Shown here one piece after another: positions 41,626 to 50,738 of a DNA stretch of 64,000 nucleotides (position 1 is its first letter; each line of letters starts with the position of its first letter). Source of the stretch: Phenylobacterium sp. (GTDB lineage: Bacteria > Pseudomonadota > Alphaproteobacteria > Caulobacterales > Caulobacteraceae); assembly GCF_030697925.1 (NCBI RefSeq), contig NZ_JAUYOJ010000064.1, positions 1-64,000 of the forward strand, given 5' to 3'. The notes under the pieces were generated by a model. The model had not been told where the DNA came from. It saw nothing but the letters and a program-made list of their open reading frames with translations, and did not search any database. Position numbers and translations under genes: made by a program.

Positions 41626-42819
41626 ATGGACAATGTCAATGTCATCGACCGCTTCACCAACACCTTCGCCGGCTACATCGATTCCGGCTTCGGCCTGGTG
41701 GACGGCGAGGTGTCGAGCCTGGCCGCCACCCTGATCGCCATCGACATGACCCTGGCCGGGCTCTTCTGGGCGCTGGGCGGGGCCGACGACGTCATCGCCC
41801 GGCTGATCAAGAAGGTGCTCTATGTGGGCGCCTTCGCCTTCATCATCGGCAATTTCAACGCCCTGGCCGGGATCATCTTCCGCTCCTTCGCCGGCCTGGG
41901 GCTGCAGGCCTCCGGCGGGACGATCAGCGAGGCCGATCTCTTGCAGCCGGGGCGGTTGGCGGCCGTCGGCGTCGAGGCCGGGCGACCGTTCTATGAGGCC
42001 ATCGGCCAGCTCGCCGGGTTCCCCGACGTCTTCGCCAACCTCGACACCATCGCCGTCCTCATCCTCGCCTTCCTGGTGGTGGTGCTGAGCTTCTTCATCC
42101 TGGCGGTGCAGGTGTTCGTGGCGATTATCGAGTTCAAGCTCACCACGCTCGCCGGCTTCGTCCTGGTCCCCTTCGCGCTCTGGACCAAGACGTCGTTCCT
42201 GGCCGAGAAGGTGCTGGGCAATGTGATGGCCTCGGGGGTGAAGATCCTCGTCCTGGCGGTGATCGTCGGCATCGGCACGGGCCTCTTCGCCGAGTTCAAG
42301 GCGCCGGCCGGGACCGAGCCCACCTTCGACCAGGCCCTGGCCCTGATCCTGGCGTCCATCACCTTCTTGGGTCTCGGGATCTTCGGTCCGGCCATCGCCG
42401 GCGGGCTGATTTCCGGGGCGCCGCAGCTGGGCGCCGGCGCCGCGGTGGGCGCCACGGCCGCCGCGGCCGGCCTGGTGGTCGCCGGCGGCGCGGGCGCCAT
42501 GGCCGCCGGGCGCCTCGCCGGCGGCGGCGTTGCGGCGGCGACCCGCCTCTCGGCCAGCGCCCGCGGCGCCTATGCGGCCGGCGCCGCCGGCCGGACCGGC
42601 GTCAGCGGCGTGGCGGGCGGCCTGGCGGGCGTCGCCCGCGCCGGGGCCGCCGCCGCCAAGGGCGGCGGGCAGGGAGCCGACACCGCACCAGCCTGGGCGG
42701 CCAAGCTCAAGCGCGACCAGACCTGGCGCCACGCCGCGTCCGGCGCGGCCCACGCCCTGCGCGCCGGCGACCATGGAGGCTCCGGCGCCGCCCCCACCCT
42801 GCGCGATCCGGAGACTTGA
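41626..42819 (+). CDS. trbL: P-type conjugative transfer protein TrbL
   Basis: A 397-residue VirB6-like polytopic membrane protein. It begins NVIDRFTNTFAGYIDSGFGLV and has about six hydrophobic segments, including VLYVGAFAFIIGNFNAL and IIEFKLTTLAGFVLVPFALWTK. The C-terminal 120 residues are Ala/Gly-rich and soluble. It forms part of the inner-membrane channel. Confidence 0.95.
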   Translation: MDNVNVIDRFTNTFAGYIDSGFGLVDGEVSSLAATLIAIDMTLAGLFWALGGADDVIARLIKKVLYVGAFAFIIGNFNALAGIIFRSFAGLGLQASGGTISEADLLQPGRLAAVGVEAGRPFYEAIGQLAGFPDVFANLDTIAVLILAFLVVVLSFFILAVQVFVAIIEFKLTTLAGFVLVPFALWTKTSFLAEKVLGNVMASGVKILVLAVIVGIGTGLFAEFKAPAGTEPTFDQALALILASITFLGLGIFGPAIAGGLISGAPQLGAGAAVGATAAAAGLVVAGGAGAMAAGRLAGGGVAAATRLSASARGAYAAGAAGRTGVSGVAGGLAGVARAGAAAAKGGGQGADTAPAWAAKLKRDQTWRHAASGAAHALRAGDHGGSGAAPTLRDPET

Positions 42820-42823
42820 GATC

Positions 42824-43528
42824 ATGCGCTTCCGACGATCTTCCGTGCGCTATGGCGAGACGCCCGAGCCCGCCACCCCCTACCAGCGGGCCGGCCAGGT
42901 CTGGGACGAGCGGCTGGGCTCGGCGCGTGTGCAGGCGAAGAACTGGCGGCTGATGGCCTTCGGCTGCCTGGCCCTGGCCATGGGCTCGGCCGCGGGCCTG
43001 GTCTGGCAGGGCTCGCGGGCCAGCGTCACCCCCTATGTCGTGGAGGTGGACCACGCGGGGCAGGTGCGGGCCGTGGCTCCGGCCGCCGAGGCCTACAGGC
43101 CCACCGACGCCCAGATCGCCTTCCACCTTGCCCGCTTCATCACCGCGGTCCGGGCGCTTCCGAGCGATCCGGTGGTGGTGCGGCAGAACTGGCTGGAGGC
43201 CTACGACTTCACCACCGACCGCGGGGCGATTGCGCTCAACGACTACGCCCGGCGCGAAGACCCCTTCGCCAGGCTGGGCCGCACGTCCATCGCCGTGGAG
43301 GTGACCAGCGTGGTGCGGGCCTCGCCCGGCTCGTTCCAGGTCCGCTGGATCGAGCGGTCCTATGTCGACGGGGCGCTCTCCGCCAGTGAACGCTGGACCG
43401 CGATCGTCGGCGTCGTGCTGCAGCCGCCGCGCACCGAGGCCAAGCTGCGCAAGAACCCGCTCGGCGTCTATGTCGACGCCCTCAACTGGAGCCGGGAGCT
43501 CGGCTCCCCCCAAGGGGACCGCCCATGA
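42824..43528 (+). CDS. trbF: Conjugal transfer protein TrbF (VirB8-like)
   Basis: A 234-residue VirB8-like protein with one N-terminal membrane segment (LMAFGCLALAMGSAAGLVW) and a periplasmic domain: TPYVVEVDHAGQVRAV, FHLARFITAVRALPSDPVVVRQNW and PLGVYVDALNWSREL. The ATG at 42824 begins the family match. It overlaps trbG by four bases (ATGA). Confidence 0.95.
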   Translation: MRFRRSSVRYGETPEPATPYQRAGQVWDERLGSARVQAKNWRLMAFGCLALAMGSAAGLVWQGSRASVTPYVVEVDHAGQVRAVAPAAEAYRPTDAQIAFHLARFITAVRALPSDPVVVRQNWLEAYDFTTDRGAIALNDYARREDPFARLGRTSIAVEVTSVVRASPGSFQVRWIERSYVDGALSASERWTAIVGVVLQPPRTEAKLRKNPLGVYVDALNWSRELGSPQGDRP

Positions 43529-44313
43529 ACCGAAAGCTTCTTCCCGCCCTGGCCTCGCTGCTGGCGCTCGTCCCCGCGGGCGTTGGCGCCGCCCCGCCGG
43601 CCGCGCACCCGGTCCCGGCGGCGGTGGAATCAGCCGCCCAGGTCTGGCCCTATGCGGCCGGGACGGTCTACCCGGTCCAGGCCAGCCCCGGCCGGGTCAC
43701 CGACATCGCCCTGCAGCCGGGCGAGAAGCTGGTCTCGGTGTCGGCCGGCGACACCGCCCGCTGGATCATCGGCGACACCTCCAGCGGCTCGGGCGCCGAC
43801 GCCCGCGCCCACGTGCTGGTGAAGCCGACCGCCTCCGGCCTTGCGACCAACCTCCTGCTGCACACCGACCGACGCACCTACCATCTGGAGCTGACGGCGC
43901 GTCCCACGGGCTGGATGGCCGCCGCGGGTTGGCGCTATCCCGAGGGCGAGCTGATCGCGGTGAAGGCCGCCGAGGCGCAGGCCCAGGCGGCCGCGCCGGT
44001 GGCCGATGGCGTGGCTCTCGAGCGCCTGAACTTCGGCTACGTCCTCCGCGGCGACAAGCCGGCCTGGCGCCCGGTACTGGCCTTCGACGACGGCGCGCGG
44101 ACCTATATCCGCTTCCCAGACGCGCCGGACGAGCTGCCGCCGCTGTTCGTGCTGGGCCCCAAGGGCGAGGCCCAGCTGGTCAACTATCGGGCCCGTCCGC
44201 CCTATTATGTGGTCGACGGCCTGTTCGCCGCCGCCGAGCTGCGCCTGGGGACCGGCAAGCAGGTCCGGGTTCGCATCGAGCGGAGCGGGCGAGCGGGGCG
44301 TGGCCGGCGATGA
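43525..44313 (+). CDS. trbG: P-type conjugative transfer protein TrbG (VirB9-like)
   Basis: A 262-residue VirB9 homologue with a signal peptide (LLALVPAGVGA) and strands VYPVQASPGRVTDIALQPGEKLVSVSAGDTARWI, then LNFGYVLRGDKPAWRPVLAFDDGARTYIRFP. It forms the outer part of the core complex with TrbI. The overlap with both neighbours indicates a single operon. Confidence 0.95.
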   Translation: MNRKLLPALASLLALVPAGVGAAPPAAHPVPAAVESAAQVWPYAAGTVYPVQASPGRVTDIALQPGEKLVSVSAGDTARWIIGDTSSGSGADARAHVLVKPTASGLATNLLLHTDRRTYHLELTARPTGWMAAAGWRYPEGELIAVKAAEAQAQAAAPVADGVALERLNFGYVLRGDKPAWRPVLAFDDGARTYIRFPDAPDELPPLFVLGPKGEAQLVNYRARPPYYVVDGLFAAAELRLGTGKQVRVRIERSGRAGRGRR

Positions 44314-45467
44314 GCGCGGGCAAGGAGCCGCCCGAGGCCCTGGCGCTGCGGGCCAGGCCGAAGCCGGTGACCCGCCTTTCCCGCAAGGCGCTCGCTGTCC
44401 TGCTGGGCGCCGCCGCCCTGCTGGTGCTCGCGGGCGCGGTCTGGGCGCTGCGCCCGCCGGTCCATTTCGGCGGCCCGCCGGAACCGCTCTACTCCACCGA
44501 CCGCCGCACGGCCGCCGAGGGCCTGGCCGCGCTGCCGCGCGACTATGCGGAGGCCAGACCCGCCCCGCCGCAGCTCGGCCCGCCGCTGCCCGGCGACCTC
44601 GGCCCGGCCATGCTGAACGCTCAGGCCGAGGGGCGCATGCCGTCCCCCCGCGGCGCGAGCGCCGCCGAGGCAGAGCGCGAACGGCTGCGGAAGGGGGGCG
44701 AGGATGCGCTCGCCTCGCCCCTGCTCGCCAAGACTGCCGGCCGGACTGCCCCGGCGCCGAGCCTCGGCCCCGACGTCGCCCCGCTTCTGGGCGGCCTACC
44801 ACCGGCCACGAGCGGGCAGACCCGCCGCGAAGCCTTCCTCGCCGCGCCGAGCGACGTCGCGACCGTCTCGCCGCATCGCCTGCAGGGGCCGGCCTCGCCG
44901 CACAGCCTGATGGCCGGAACGATGATCCCCGCCGCCCTGGTCAGCGGGCTCAACGCCGACCTGCCGGGTCTCGTGATCGCCACGGTGACGGCGCCGGTGT
45001 TCGACAGCCTCAGCGGCCGCGCGCTTCTGATCCCGCAAGGTGCGCGCCTGATCGGGACCTATGACAGCGAGGTGGGCTTCGGCGAGGACCGCGCCCTGGT
45101 GGTCTGGACCCGGCTCATCCTGCCCAACGGCCGCTCGATGGTGCTCGACCGGCTGCCGGCGACGGACGCCCAGGGCCAGGCTGGCTTGGCTGACCGTGTG
45201 GACCGCCACTGGCGCCGGCTGGCGGCCGGGGCGGCGCTCTCGACCCTGGTCGGCGTCGGCGCAGAGCTCGCCGCCCCGGAGCGGGGCGGCGACGACGGCG
45301 TGGTGATCGTCGCCGCCCGCGGCGGGCTGCAGGACGGCGCCAGCCAGGTGGGCCAGCAGCTCACCCGGCGAAATCTCGAGGTGAAACCCACCCTCACCGT
45401 GCGGCCGGGCTTCCGCCTCCACGTCCTCGTCAGCCGCGACCTGGTGCTGGAGCCCTACGCCGATTGA
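44310..45467 (+). CDS. trbI: Conjugal transfer protein TrbI (VirB10-like)
   Basis: A 385-residue VirB10 homologue. One membrane segment (ALAVLLGAAALLVLAGAVWAL) is followed by a Pro/Ala-rich linker and the C-terminal domain: LMAGTMIPAALVSGLNADLPGLVIATVTAPVFDS, LLIPQGARLIGTYDSEVGFGEDRALVVWTRLILPNG, and LTVRPGFRLHVLVSRDLVLEPY. It spans both membranes of the secretion channel. It is the last trb gene and its 3' end overlaps the convergent LysR gene by 13 bases. Confidence 0.96.
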   Translation: MSAGKEPPEALALRARPKPVTRLSRKALAVLLGAAALLVLAGAVWALRPPVHFGGPPEPLYSTDRRTAAEGLAALPRDYAEARPAPPQLGPPLPGDLGPAMLNAQAEGRMPSPRGASAAEAERERLRKGGEDALASPLLAKTAGRTAPAPSLGPDVAPLLGGLPPATSGQTRREAFLAAPSDVATVSPHRLQGPASPHSLMAGTMIPAALVSGLNADLPGLVIATVTAPVFDSLSGRALLIPQGARLIGTYDSEVGFGEDRALVVWTRLILPNGRSMVLDRLPATDAQGQAGLADRVDRHWRRLAAGAALSTLVGVGAELAAPERGGDDGVVIVAARGGLQDGASQVGQQLTRRNLEVKPTLTVRPGFRLHVLVSRDLVLEPYAD

Positions 45468-46339
45468 TCCTCGCCGGCGAGCTTGGCGAGCGCCAGGGCC
45501 CGCGCGGCGACGGGGGAGGGATCGTCGCGCCGCAGGGTCATCCAGGTGGTCAGCACCGCACCCGGCTCCTCGAACGGGCGCATCGTCACCGGGTCGGAGA
45601 CTTCGATGCCGGACAGGGGCGCCAGCGCGAGGCCCGCTCCGCTGGCGGCCAGGCGCAGCGCGCTCTGCGGACTTCCCGCCAGCAGCGGCTCATGTGCATC
45701 GATCCCCGCTCGCGCGAGCACCGCGTGGAGCTGGGCCGCCGCCCCGGGGAAGATCGCCGGATCCGGCAGCACCCAGCGCGCCTCCCGGTGATGCGAGAGC
45801 CGGGTCGGCGTGCGATCGTCCGCGCGGTCGGCGGCCACCAGCATCAGGGGCTCGGACCACACCGGCTCGCCCGCGAACTCGGCCGCCGGCGGCGGCGAGA
45901 AGCTCAGCACGGCGTCGAGCGCGCCGCGCGCCAGCAGGTCGAGGAGTTCGGCGGCCGAGCGTTCGCGCAGCACCACCGGCAGCGGCGGCTCGGACGCGGC
46001 GGCGAGCCGCATGAGCCGGCCGAAGCTCGGGCCGGCGCCGCTCTCCGCCAAGCCGAGCCGCAGGGGCGCGGCCTTGGCCGTGGCGAAGGCCTGGACGTCG
46101 GCGATCGAGGTCTCGATGTCGTCGAGAATCCGCCGCGCATGGCCCATCAGCCGCTCGCCGGCGGGCGTGAGCCGCGTCGAGCGGCTCGTGCGGTGGAAGA
46201 GCCGCACCCGCAGGTCCGCCTCCAGGTCGCGGATCTGCCGGCTGAGCGGCGACTGCTCGATGCCCAGCCGCGCGGCGGCCCGGGCGAAATGCAGTTCCTC
46301 GGCGAGCGCCAGGAAATAGCGCAGGTGGCGAAGCTCCAT
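45455..46339 (-). CDS. LysR family transcriptional regulator
   Basis: A 294-residue LysR regulator. The N-terminal winged HTH reads MELRHLRYFLALAEELHFARAAARLGIEQSPLSRQIRDLEADLRVRLFHR. The effector domain follows with AAPLRLGLAESGAGPSFGRL. The ATG at 46339 matches the family start. A GGAAAAT/CGTCTA motif lies 53-79 bases upstream. LysR genes are often found just after trbI in this ICE type, so it could belong to the ICE or to the catabolic block beyond. The inducer is unknown. Confidence 0.92.
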   Translation of the reverse strand: MELRHLRYFLALAEELHFARAAARLGIEQSPLSRQIRDLEADLRVRLFHRTSRSTRLTPAGERLMGHARRILDDIETSIADVQAFATAKAAPLRLGLAESGAGPSFGRLMRLAAASEPPLPVVLRERSAAELLDLLARGALDAVLSFSPPPAAEFAGEPVWSEPLMLVAADRADDRTPTRLSHHREARWVLPDPAIFPGAAAQLHAVLARAGIDAHEPLLAGSPQSALRLAASGAGLALAPLSGIEVSDPVTMRPFEEPGAVLTTWMTLRRDDPSPVAARALALAKLAGEDQSA

Positions 46340-46391
46340 GGGCGGGCTCCCGGTGTGAATCGACCCGGCCCGCCCCGCCCGGCTCGATACA

Positions 46392-46418
46392 TAGACGAGC
46401 CAGGCGGGTGAATTTTCC
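46392..46418 (-). promoter_or_regulatory. ECF-type promoter motif, copy A (before LysR)
   Basis: Read on the minus strand: GGAAAAT, 14 bases, CGTCTA. It lies in the 103-base gap between the ligase stop and the LysR start, which is 53 bases downstream. It is one of five copies with identical spacing. Confidence 0.65.
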
Positions 46419-46442
46419 AGATGCAACTGCCGCGGCTGTCCG

Positions 46443-48038
46443 TCAGCCGGGGGCGGCCGGGGGCAAAAGCTCGCGCAGTTCGCGCTTCAACACCTTGCCG
46501 ATCGGGCTGCGCGGCAGCTCGGGAAGGACGCGGAGCTCGGCGATCCGCTGCGCCTTGCCGAGCCGGGCGTTGGCCCAGCTCCGCAGCGCCTCCAAGTCCG
46601 GTGCGGTCCCGGCGCGGAGGACGACGAAGGCCACCGGAGTCTCGCCCCAATCGGCGCTGGGCGCGCCAATCACCGCCGCGTCGGCCACGTCCGGATGCGC
46701 CAGGAGCACCCTCTCCAGGTCGATGGCGTAGATGTTGAAGCCGCCGGAGATGATCATGTCCTTCTTGCGGTCCAGCAGGTGCAGGAAGCCGTCGGCGTCC
46801 AGCCAGCCGACGTCGCCGCTGCGGTGGAAGCGCCGGCCCTGCTCGTCGTACCAGCTGGCCTCGGCCGTCGCTTCCTCGCGGTTGTGGTAGCCGACCATCA
46901 TCTTGGAGCCGCGCCCGACGATCTCGCCCACCTCGCCCCGCGGCAGCTCGCGGGCCTCCTCGTCGACGATCCTGAGGTCGCAGTCGGGGGCGGGCAGCCC
47001 CACCGTGTCGAGCTTGTCCGGGTGCTCATGGGCGGCGAGCACGCAGTTCACCCCGCCTTCGGTCATGCCGTAGAACTCGGTCAGCCCGCCGGCCGGCCAG
47101 CGGTCGAGGATCTCGCGCTTGACGCTCGCGTGCAGCGGCGCGCTGGTGCAGAACTTGGCCCGGTAGGACGACAGGTCGAAGCGGTCGAAGTCCGGCTCCT
47201 TCAACAGCCGCGTGAACTGCACCGGCACCACCACGGCGTGGGTGATGCGCTCGACCTGGCTGAGCGCCAGGAACCCCGCCGGGTGGAACTTCTCCATGAT
47301 GACCGCCGAGCCGCCGGCGGCCATGGTCGCCACGAACAGGAAGAGGGTGGTGTTGGAATAGAGCGGCGTGGAGACCAGGGTGCGCATGGTCTCGTCCAGC
47401 CCGAAGCCGGCGATCATGTCCTGGGCTTCCTGGGCGCGGAACCGGCGGTCCTGCAGGATCCCTTTGGGCGTGCCGGTGGTGCCGGAGGAATAGATCAGGT
47501 TGAAACCGTGGTCGGGAGAAATCTCGACGGCGGGCGAGGCTTCGGGCGCGTCGGCGATGAACGCCTCGAAGCTGCGCCGCGCGTCGAGCTCGAAGCCGAG
47601 CGTCATCAGCCCGCCGGGGGCGAGCCCCGGCATCTCCCGCTCGCGGGCGATCATGTCGGCGGCGTAGTCCTCGCCTAGGAAGAGATGCTTCGCGCCGCTG
47701 TCCTGCACCATGCTGACGAGCGCCTCGGGTGAGGCCAGGCCGGATAGGGGCGTGACGCAGGCGCCGGCGCGCAGGGCCCCGAAGATCAGCTCGGCGTAGG
47801 CGACGCTGTTGCGGGCGAGGATGGCCACCCGGTCGTTGGGCTCCACGCCCGCCCTGATCAGGGCGTTGGCGATGCGGTTGATGCGGGCGTCGAATTCGGC
47901 CCAGGTCAGGGACCGCTGGGAGTCCTGCAGCGCAGAGCGGCCCGGGTGGCGCTTGGCCGCGGCGCGTAGGCGCACATCGATGTCCACTGGTCGCGCGGGC
48001 TCCGTCCCCGCAACCCTCACCTGCGCTGCCGCCGCCAT
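46443..48038 (-). CDS. AMP-binding acyl-CoA ligase
   Basis: A 531-residue ANL-superfamily acid-CoA ligase. The P-loop is LIYSSGTTGTPKGI, the A5 motif is TEFYGMTEGG, then RSGDVGWLDADGFLHLLDRKKDMIISGG, and the catalytic Lys lies in RSPIGKVLKRELRE. It activates a carboxylic acid, likely a fatty or aromatic acid, to its CoA ester. The ATG at 48038 follows GGAGGAGAG. It belongs to a catabolic block with the MFS and acyl-CoA dehydrogenase genes and has an ECF-type motif upstream. A decayed paralogue is at 52833-53125. Confidence 0.92.
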   Translation of the reverse strand: MAAAAQVRVAGTEPARPVDIDVRLRAAAKRHPGRSALQDSQRSLTWAEFDARINRIANALIRAGVEPNDRVAILARNSVAYAELIFGALRAGACVTPLSGLASPEALVSMVQDSGAKHLFLGEDYAADMIAREREMPGLAPGGLMTLGFELDARRSFEAFIADAPEASPAVEISPDHGFNLIYSSGTTGTPKGILQDRRFRAQEAQDMIAGFGLDETMRTLVSTPLYSNTTLFLFVATMAAGGSAVIMEKFHPAGFLALSQVERITHAVVVPVQFTRLLKEPDFDRFDLSSYRAKFCTSAPLHASVKREILDRWPAGGLTEFYGMTEGGVNCVLAAHEHPDKLDTVGLPAPDCDLRIVDEEARELPRGEVGEIVGRGSKMMVGYHNREEATAEASWYDEQGRRFHRSGDVGWLDADGFLHLLDRKKDMIISGGFNIYAIDLERVLLAHPDVADAAVIGAPSADWGETPVAFVVLRAGTAPDLEALRSWANARLGKAQRIAELRVLPELPRSPIGKVLKRELRELLPPAAPG

Positions 48039-48123
48039 GTTCTCTCCTCCGCTCGTATTCTCGCGCCGCGAGCCGCCGTCCTGCGCCAGCGGGCGCCGGG
48101 CTGCGCCCGCGGACGCTATGACT

Positions 48124-48150
48124 GGGACGAATGAGGCGGCCGCATTTTCC
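48124..48150 (-). promoter_or_regulatory. ECF-type promoter motif, copy B (before ligase)
   Basis: Minus strand: GGAAAAT, 14 bases, CGTCCC. It lies 86-112 bases before the ligase ATG, just past the end of an MFS remnant. The surrounding sequence resembles copy C, which has the same position before the decayed ligase. Confidence 0.65.
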
Positions 48151-48165
48151 ACCCGCTGGGCGGCC

Positions 48166-48430
48166 TCAGCCGTGGTGTGCGCCCACGAATAGGAGCCGCA
48201 GGAAGAGCTGCGCAGCACCCATCGGCTCCACGCCCGGGACCAAATGCGGCGTCTCGGCCGCCGCCAGCACCGTCAGGATCTGCCGGTCCATCAAGAGCAG
48301 GACATTGACCAGCACGAGGACCGCCAACGTGTAGATGCCGTAGGCGCGTGTGGATGCCGGCGCCGCGTCCCCCGGCTCCGCGGTTGGGCGGGGACCGATT
48401 CCCGCAGAGTCACCAAGATTGGCTGCGACA
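48166..48430 (-). pseudogene. Remnant of an MFS transporter gene (N-terminal part only)
   Basis: The minus strand encodes YGIYTLAVLVLVNVLLLMDRQILTVLA, closely matching YSLYALSVLVLVNVFVLMDRQVLGVLA of the intact MFS gene at 53290-54963. The Ala/Pro-rich N-terminal extension also matches. After about 35 conserved residues the frame jumps to PGVEPMGAAQLF, which resembles the intergenic text after the other MFS gene. So most of the transporter has been deleted. There is no start codon upstream in good context. Confidence 0.72.
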
Positions 48431-48732
48431 GCTAGCCACCACTGCAGCCTGCGCCATGTCTGAACTCAATGCCTCGCTCTCCGATCATTAGCTCTGCCGG
48501 CGCGCCGCAACCTGCCTGAGTGGCCGCCCTTGGCCGGGCCCCGTCGGGGCAGGTGCTGCCGCCGCAGGCCGCGGCACACCTGGCCACGGCCGCAAGGTCG
48601 CTCGTCGCTCCGCTGCTCACAAGTAGACGGTTCAGCGCGACCGCGGCGCGCCCCGCAGCCGCTCGTGCGACACGGCTGCCGTCCGCCTGACAAATGCAGG
48701 ACATCGTTCTAGCCGCGCCGGGCCGCCCGCAG
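48431..48732. other. Gene-free region between MFS remnant and HupE-like gene
   Basis: No supported gene. TAGACG at 48624-48629 keeps the -10 block of the ECF-type motif in the position expected for the lost MFS promoter, but the partner ATTTTCC block is replaced. Short ORFs here have unlikely composition. Confidence 0.5.
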
Positions 48733-49749
48733 CTAGGCGAAGAACGCCGCGCTGCGCTCGACGAGCCAGTAGGAGGCTGCGACCCCCACCGCGCCGGACG
48801 CGGCGAGGCGCAGGGGCGCGCCGGCGAGGGTCTGCGCCAACCGCTGCGGCGCGGCCCTCCGCGCCAGCGCGACGGCCACGAGGATTGCGCCCGCGAACAG
48901 CACCTGCCCTAGCTCGACGCCGAGGTTGAAGAACAGCAGCCCGGTGACGAGCTCGGTCTGCGGCAGGCCCACCTCGCCGAGCACGGCGGCGAAGCCCAGG
49001 CCGTGCAGCAGGCCGAAGCTGGTGGAGACGGCGATCGGATGGCGCCAGGTGAGCGTCTCGCGCCGGCCCTTGGCGATTTCCGTGGCCAGGAAGACGATGG
49101 AGAGCGCGATCGCCGCCTCCACCGGCGGGACGGGCAGGCGCACGACCTGAAGCGCCGCCAGCGCCAGGGTGACCGAGTGGGCGAGCGTAAAGCCCGTGAC
49201 GGTGACGAAGATGCGCCGCGGGCGTCCGGCGATCCACAGGAGGCACACCAGGAAGAGCAGATGGTCGATCCCAGCCCAGATGTGGCGCACGCCGAGCAGG
49301 GTGTAGTCGTACGCCACCCCGGCGCGCGTCTCGCCCCGGGGCACGGTCCAGCGGGTATCCTGCGGCCCCAGCAGCGCCGTGTGCCGCTGGCCGGAGGCCA
49401 TCTTGAGCTTGATCAGGCTGGAGACGGCGGGGTTGAACCGCGGATAGCGGATCGCCACCGTCCGGCCGGCGAGGCTCTCGTCGCACCGGTAGAGGACCGC
49501 GCCCACCAGGCTGGCGGCGCCGCTTTCAGCCTCGGGCCCGTTCAGCGGGCGGCAGTCCGCCGGCAGCGCCACGGCGGGCGCGTTCATGGGCGGGATCGAC
49601 GGCGGCGCGCGCCACCGCACCCTGTAGGTGTTCGCCTGGGTCTCGGTGATCTCGACGTGCAGCGGCCGGCTCTCGTGCGCCCGCGCGACCCCGGCCGGCG
49701 CCAGCAGCGGCACGAGCATCGCCAGGGCCGCGAGCGCGAACCGCCTCAT
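48733..49749 (-). CDS. HupE/UreJ family membrane protein
   Basis: A 338-residue protein. A signal segment (LAALAMLVPLLAPAGVARA) is followed by a periplasmic part and then about six membrane segments. The HupE signature HIWAGIDHLLFLVCLLW has the two His and Asp that suggest metal binding; FTLAHSVTLALAAL, STSFGLLHGLGFAAVLGE follow. HupE/UreJ proteins are presumed nickel or cobalt transporters, but this subfamily (HupE_UreJ_2) travels with a PPIase and a DUF3604 protein and may act with them. The ATG at 49749 overlaps the PPIase stop by four bases. Confidence 0.82.
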   Translation of the reverse strand: MRRFALAALAMLVPLLAPAGVARAHESRPLHVEITETQANTYRVRWRAPPSIPPMNAPAVALPADCRPLNGPEAESGAASLVGAVLYRCDESLAGRTVAIRYPRFNPAVSSLIKLKMASGQRHTALLGPQDTRWTVPRGETRAGVAYDYTLLGVRHIWAGIDHLLFLVCLLWIAGRPRRIFVTVTGFTLAHSVTLALAALQVVRLPVPPVEAAIALSIVFLATEIAKGRRETLTWRHPIAVSTSFGLLHGLGFAAVLGEVGLPQTELVTGLLFFNLGVELGQVLFAGAILVAVALARRAAPQRLAQTLAGAPLRLAASGAVGVAASYWLVERSAAFFA

Positions 49750-50732
49750 GGCGCGCCTGAGCCGGTTCGCCGCAGCGCTCCCACCACCTCGACGTCGTAG
49801 CCGGCGACAATGGCGCCGATGGACTTCTCGTAGTCCGCCGCCTCTGCCGCCTGGCGCGCATCCTGCTCGACCTGGCTCCGCACGTCCTCGAAGGGCGGGA
49901 CGTGGCTCGCTGTGCGCTGGGTCAGCAGCACCAGGTGGAAGCCGTAGGGCGAGCGGAAGGGGCCGCGCCAAGTGTGCGAGTCGGGCTCGAAGGCGAAGAC
50001 CTCGGCCCGCATCGCCGGGCCAAAGTGGCTGGCGACCTCCTCGGCCTCCTTCTCCACATAATTCAGGTGGTAGAGGAACCGCTCGCCGTGGGCGACGGCG
50101 GCGTGGAACGGCGTGCGGGTGCGGTTGAGCTCCGCAAGTTTCGAGCGGGCCCGGGCCTCGGCCCCAGGGCGCTCGCCGTTGAAGAAGACGTGGGTGAAGG
50201 TGACCTTGGCCGGGACGCGATAGGCGCCCTGGCGGGCGGCGTAGAAGGCCCGCAGCTCCGCCTCGGTCGGGTTGGCCTCGGCCGCGGCGACGCCGCGGGC
50301 GACGAACTCGAGCTGCTGGATCAGGCGGCGGCGGGCCACGTCGTCGTTGCGGTCGAGCCCCATCGCCTTGGCCTCGCGGTAGAGCGCCTCCTCGCGGGCG
50401 TAGTCGGCCACCAGCTCGTCGAGCTCGGGCTTGGGCAGGGCGTCCAGCGCTCGGCCGAACCCCACCGGCTCGAAGACCTTGGCGCGATACTGCATGTAGT
50501 TCAGCAGTCGCTCGCGGTCGACGACGATCCGGCGCGTCGCCTCGTCGTCGTCAGGCGCGATTAGGCCGTGCAATAGGAAGAGCGCTAGGCCGGCCACCAG
50601 GAAGTGGACCAGCGGCTCCTTCGAAAGCCAGATTCGTAGCCGCGGGCGACGCTTCGGCTCCGGCGGCGGACCTGCCGTCTCGACCGGCTTCAGGATCCCC
50701 CCGGCGGGTCGCAATGGTGACCTTACGGACAT
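49746..50732 (-). CDS. Parvulin-type peptidyl-prolyl isomerase, membrane-anchored
   Basis: A 328-residue protein with one membrane segment (VHFLVAGLALFLLHGL, about 42-57). A periplasmic domain follows with helices of a chaperone type (LIQQLEFVARGVAAAEANPTEAELRAFY), then a parvulin-like region: VTFTHVFFNGE and FGPAMRAEVFAFEPDSHTWRGPFRSPYGFHLVLLTQR. It should help fold secreted partners, perhaps the DUF3604 protein encoded just upstream in the same operon, six bases away. Confidence 0.82.
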   Translation of the reverse strand: MSVRSPLRPAGGILKPVETAGPPPEPKRRPRLRIWLSKEPLVHFLVAGLALFLLHGLIAPDDDEATRRIVVDRERLLNYMQYRAKVFEPVGFGRALDALPKPELDELVADYAREEALYREAKAMGLDRNDDVARRRLIQQLEFVARGVAAAEANPTEAELRAFYAARQGAYRVPAKVTFTHVFFNGERPGAEARARSKLAELNRTRTPFHAAVAHGERFLYHLNYVEKEAEEVASHFGPAMRAEVFAFEPDSHTWRGPFRSPYGFHLVLLTQRTASHVPPFEDVRSQVEQDARQAAEAADYEKSIGAIVAGYDVEVVGALRRTGSGAP

Positions 50733-50738
50733 CGGCCG

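Noticed and set aside
48432-48704. Short minus-strand ORF between the MFS remnant and HupE-like gene
   Set aside because: Ala/Gly/Cys-rich, no ribosome site and no recognisable domain; it overlaps a degenerate promoter.
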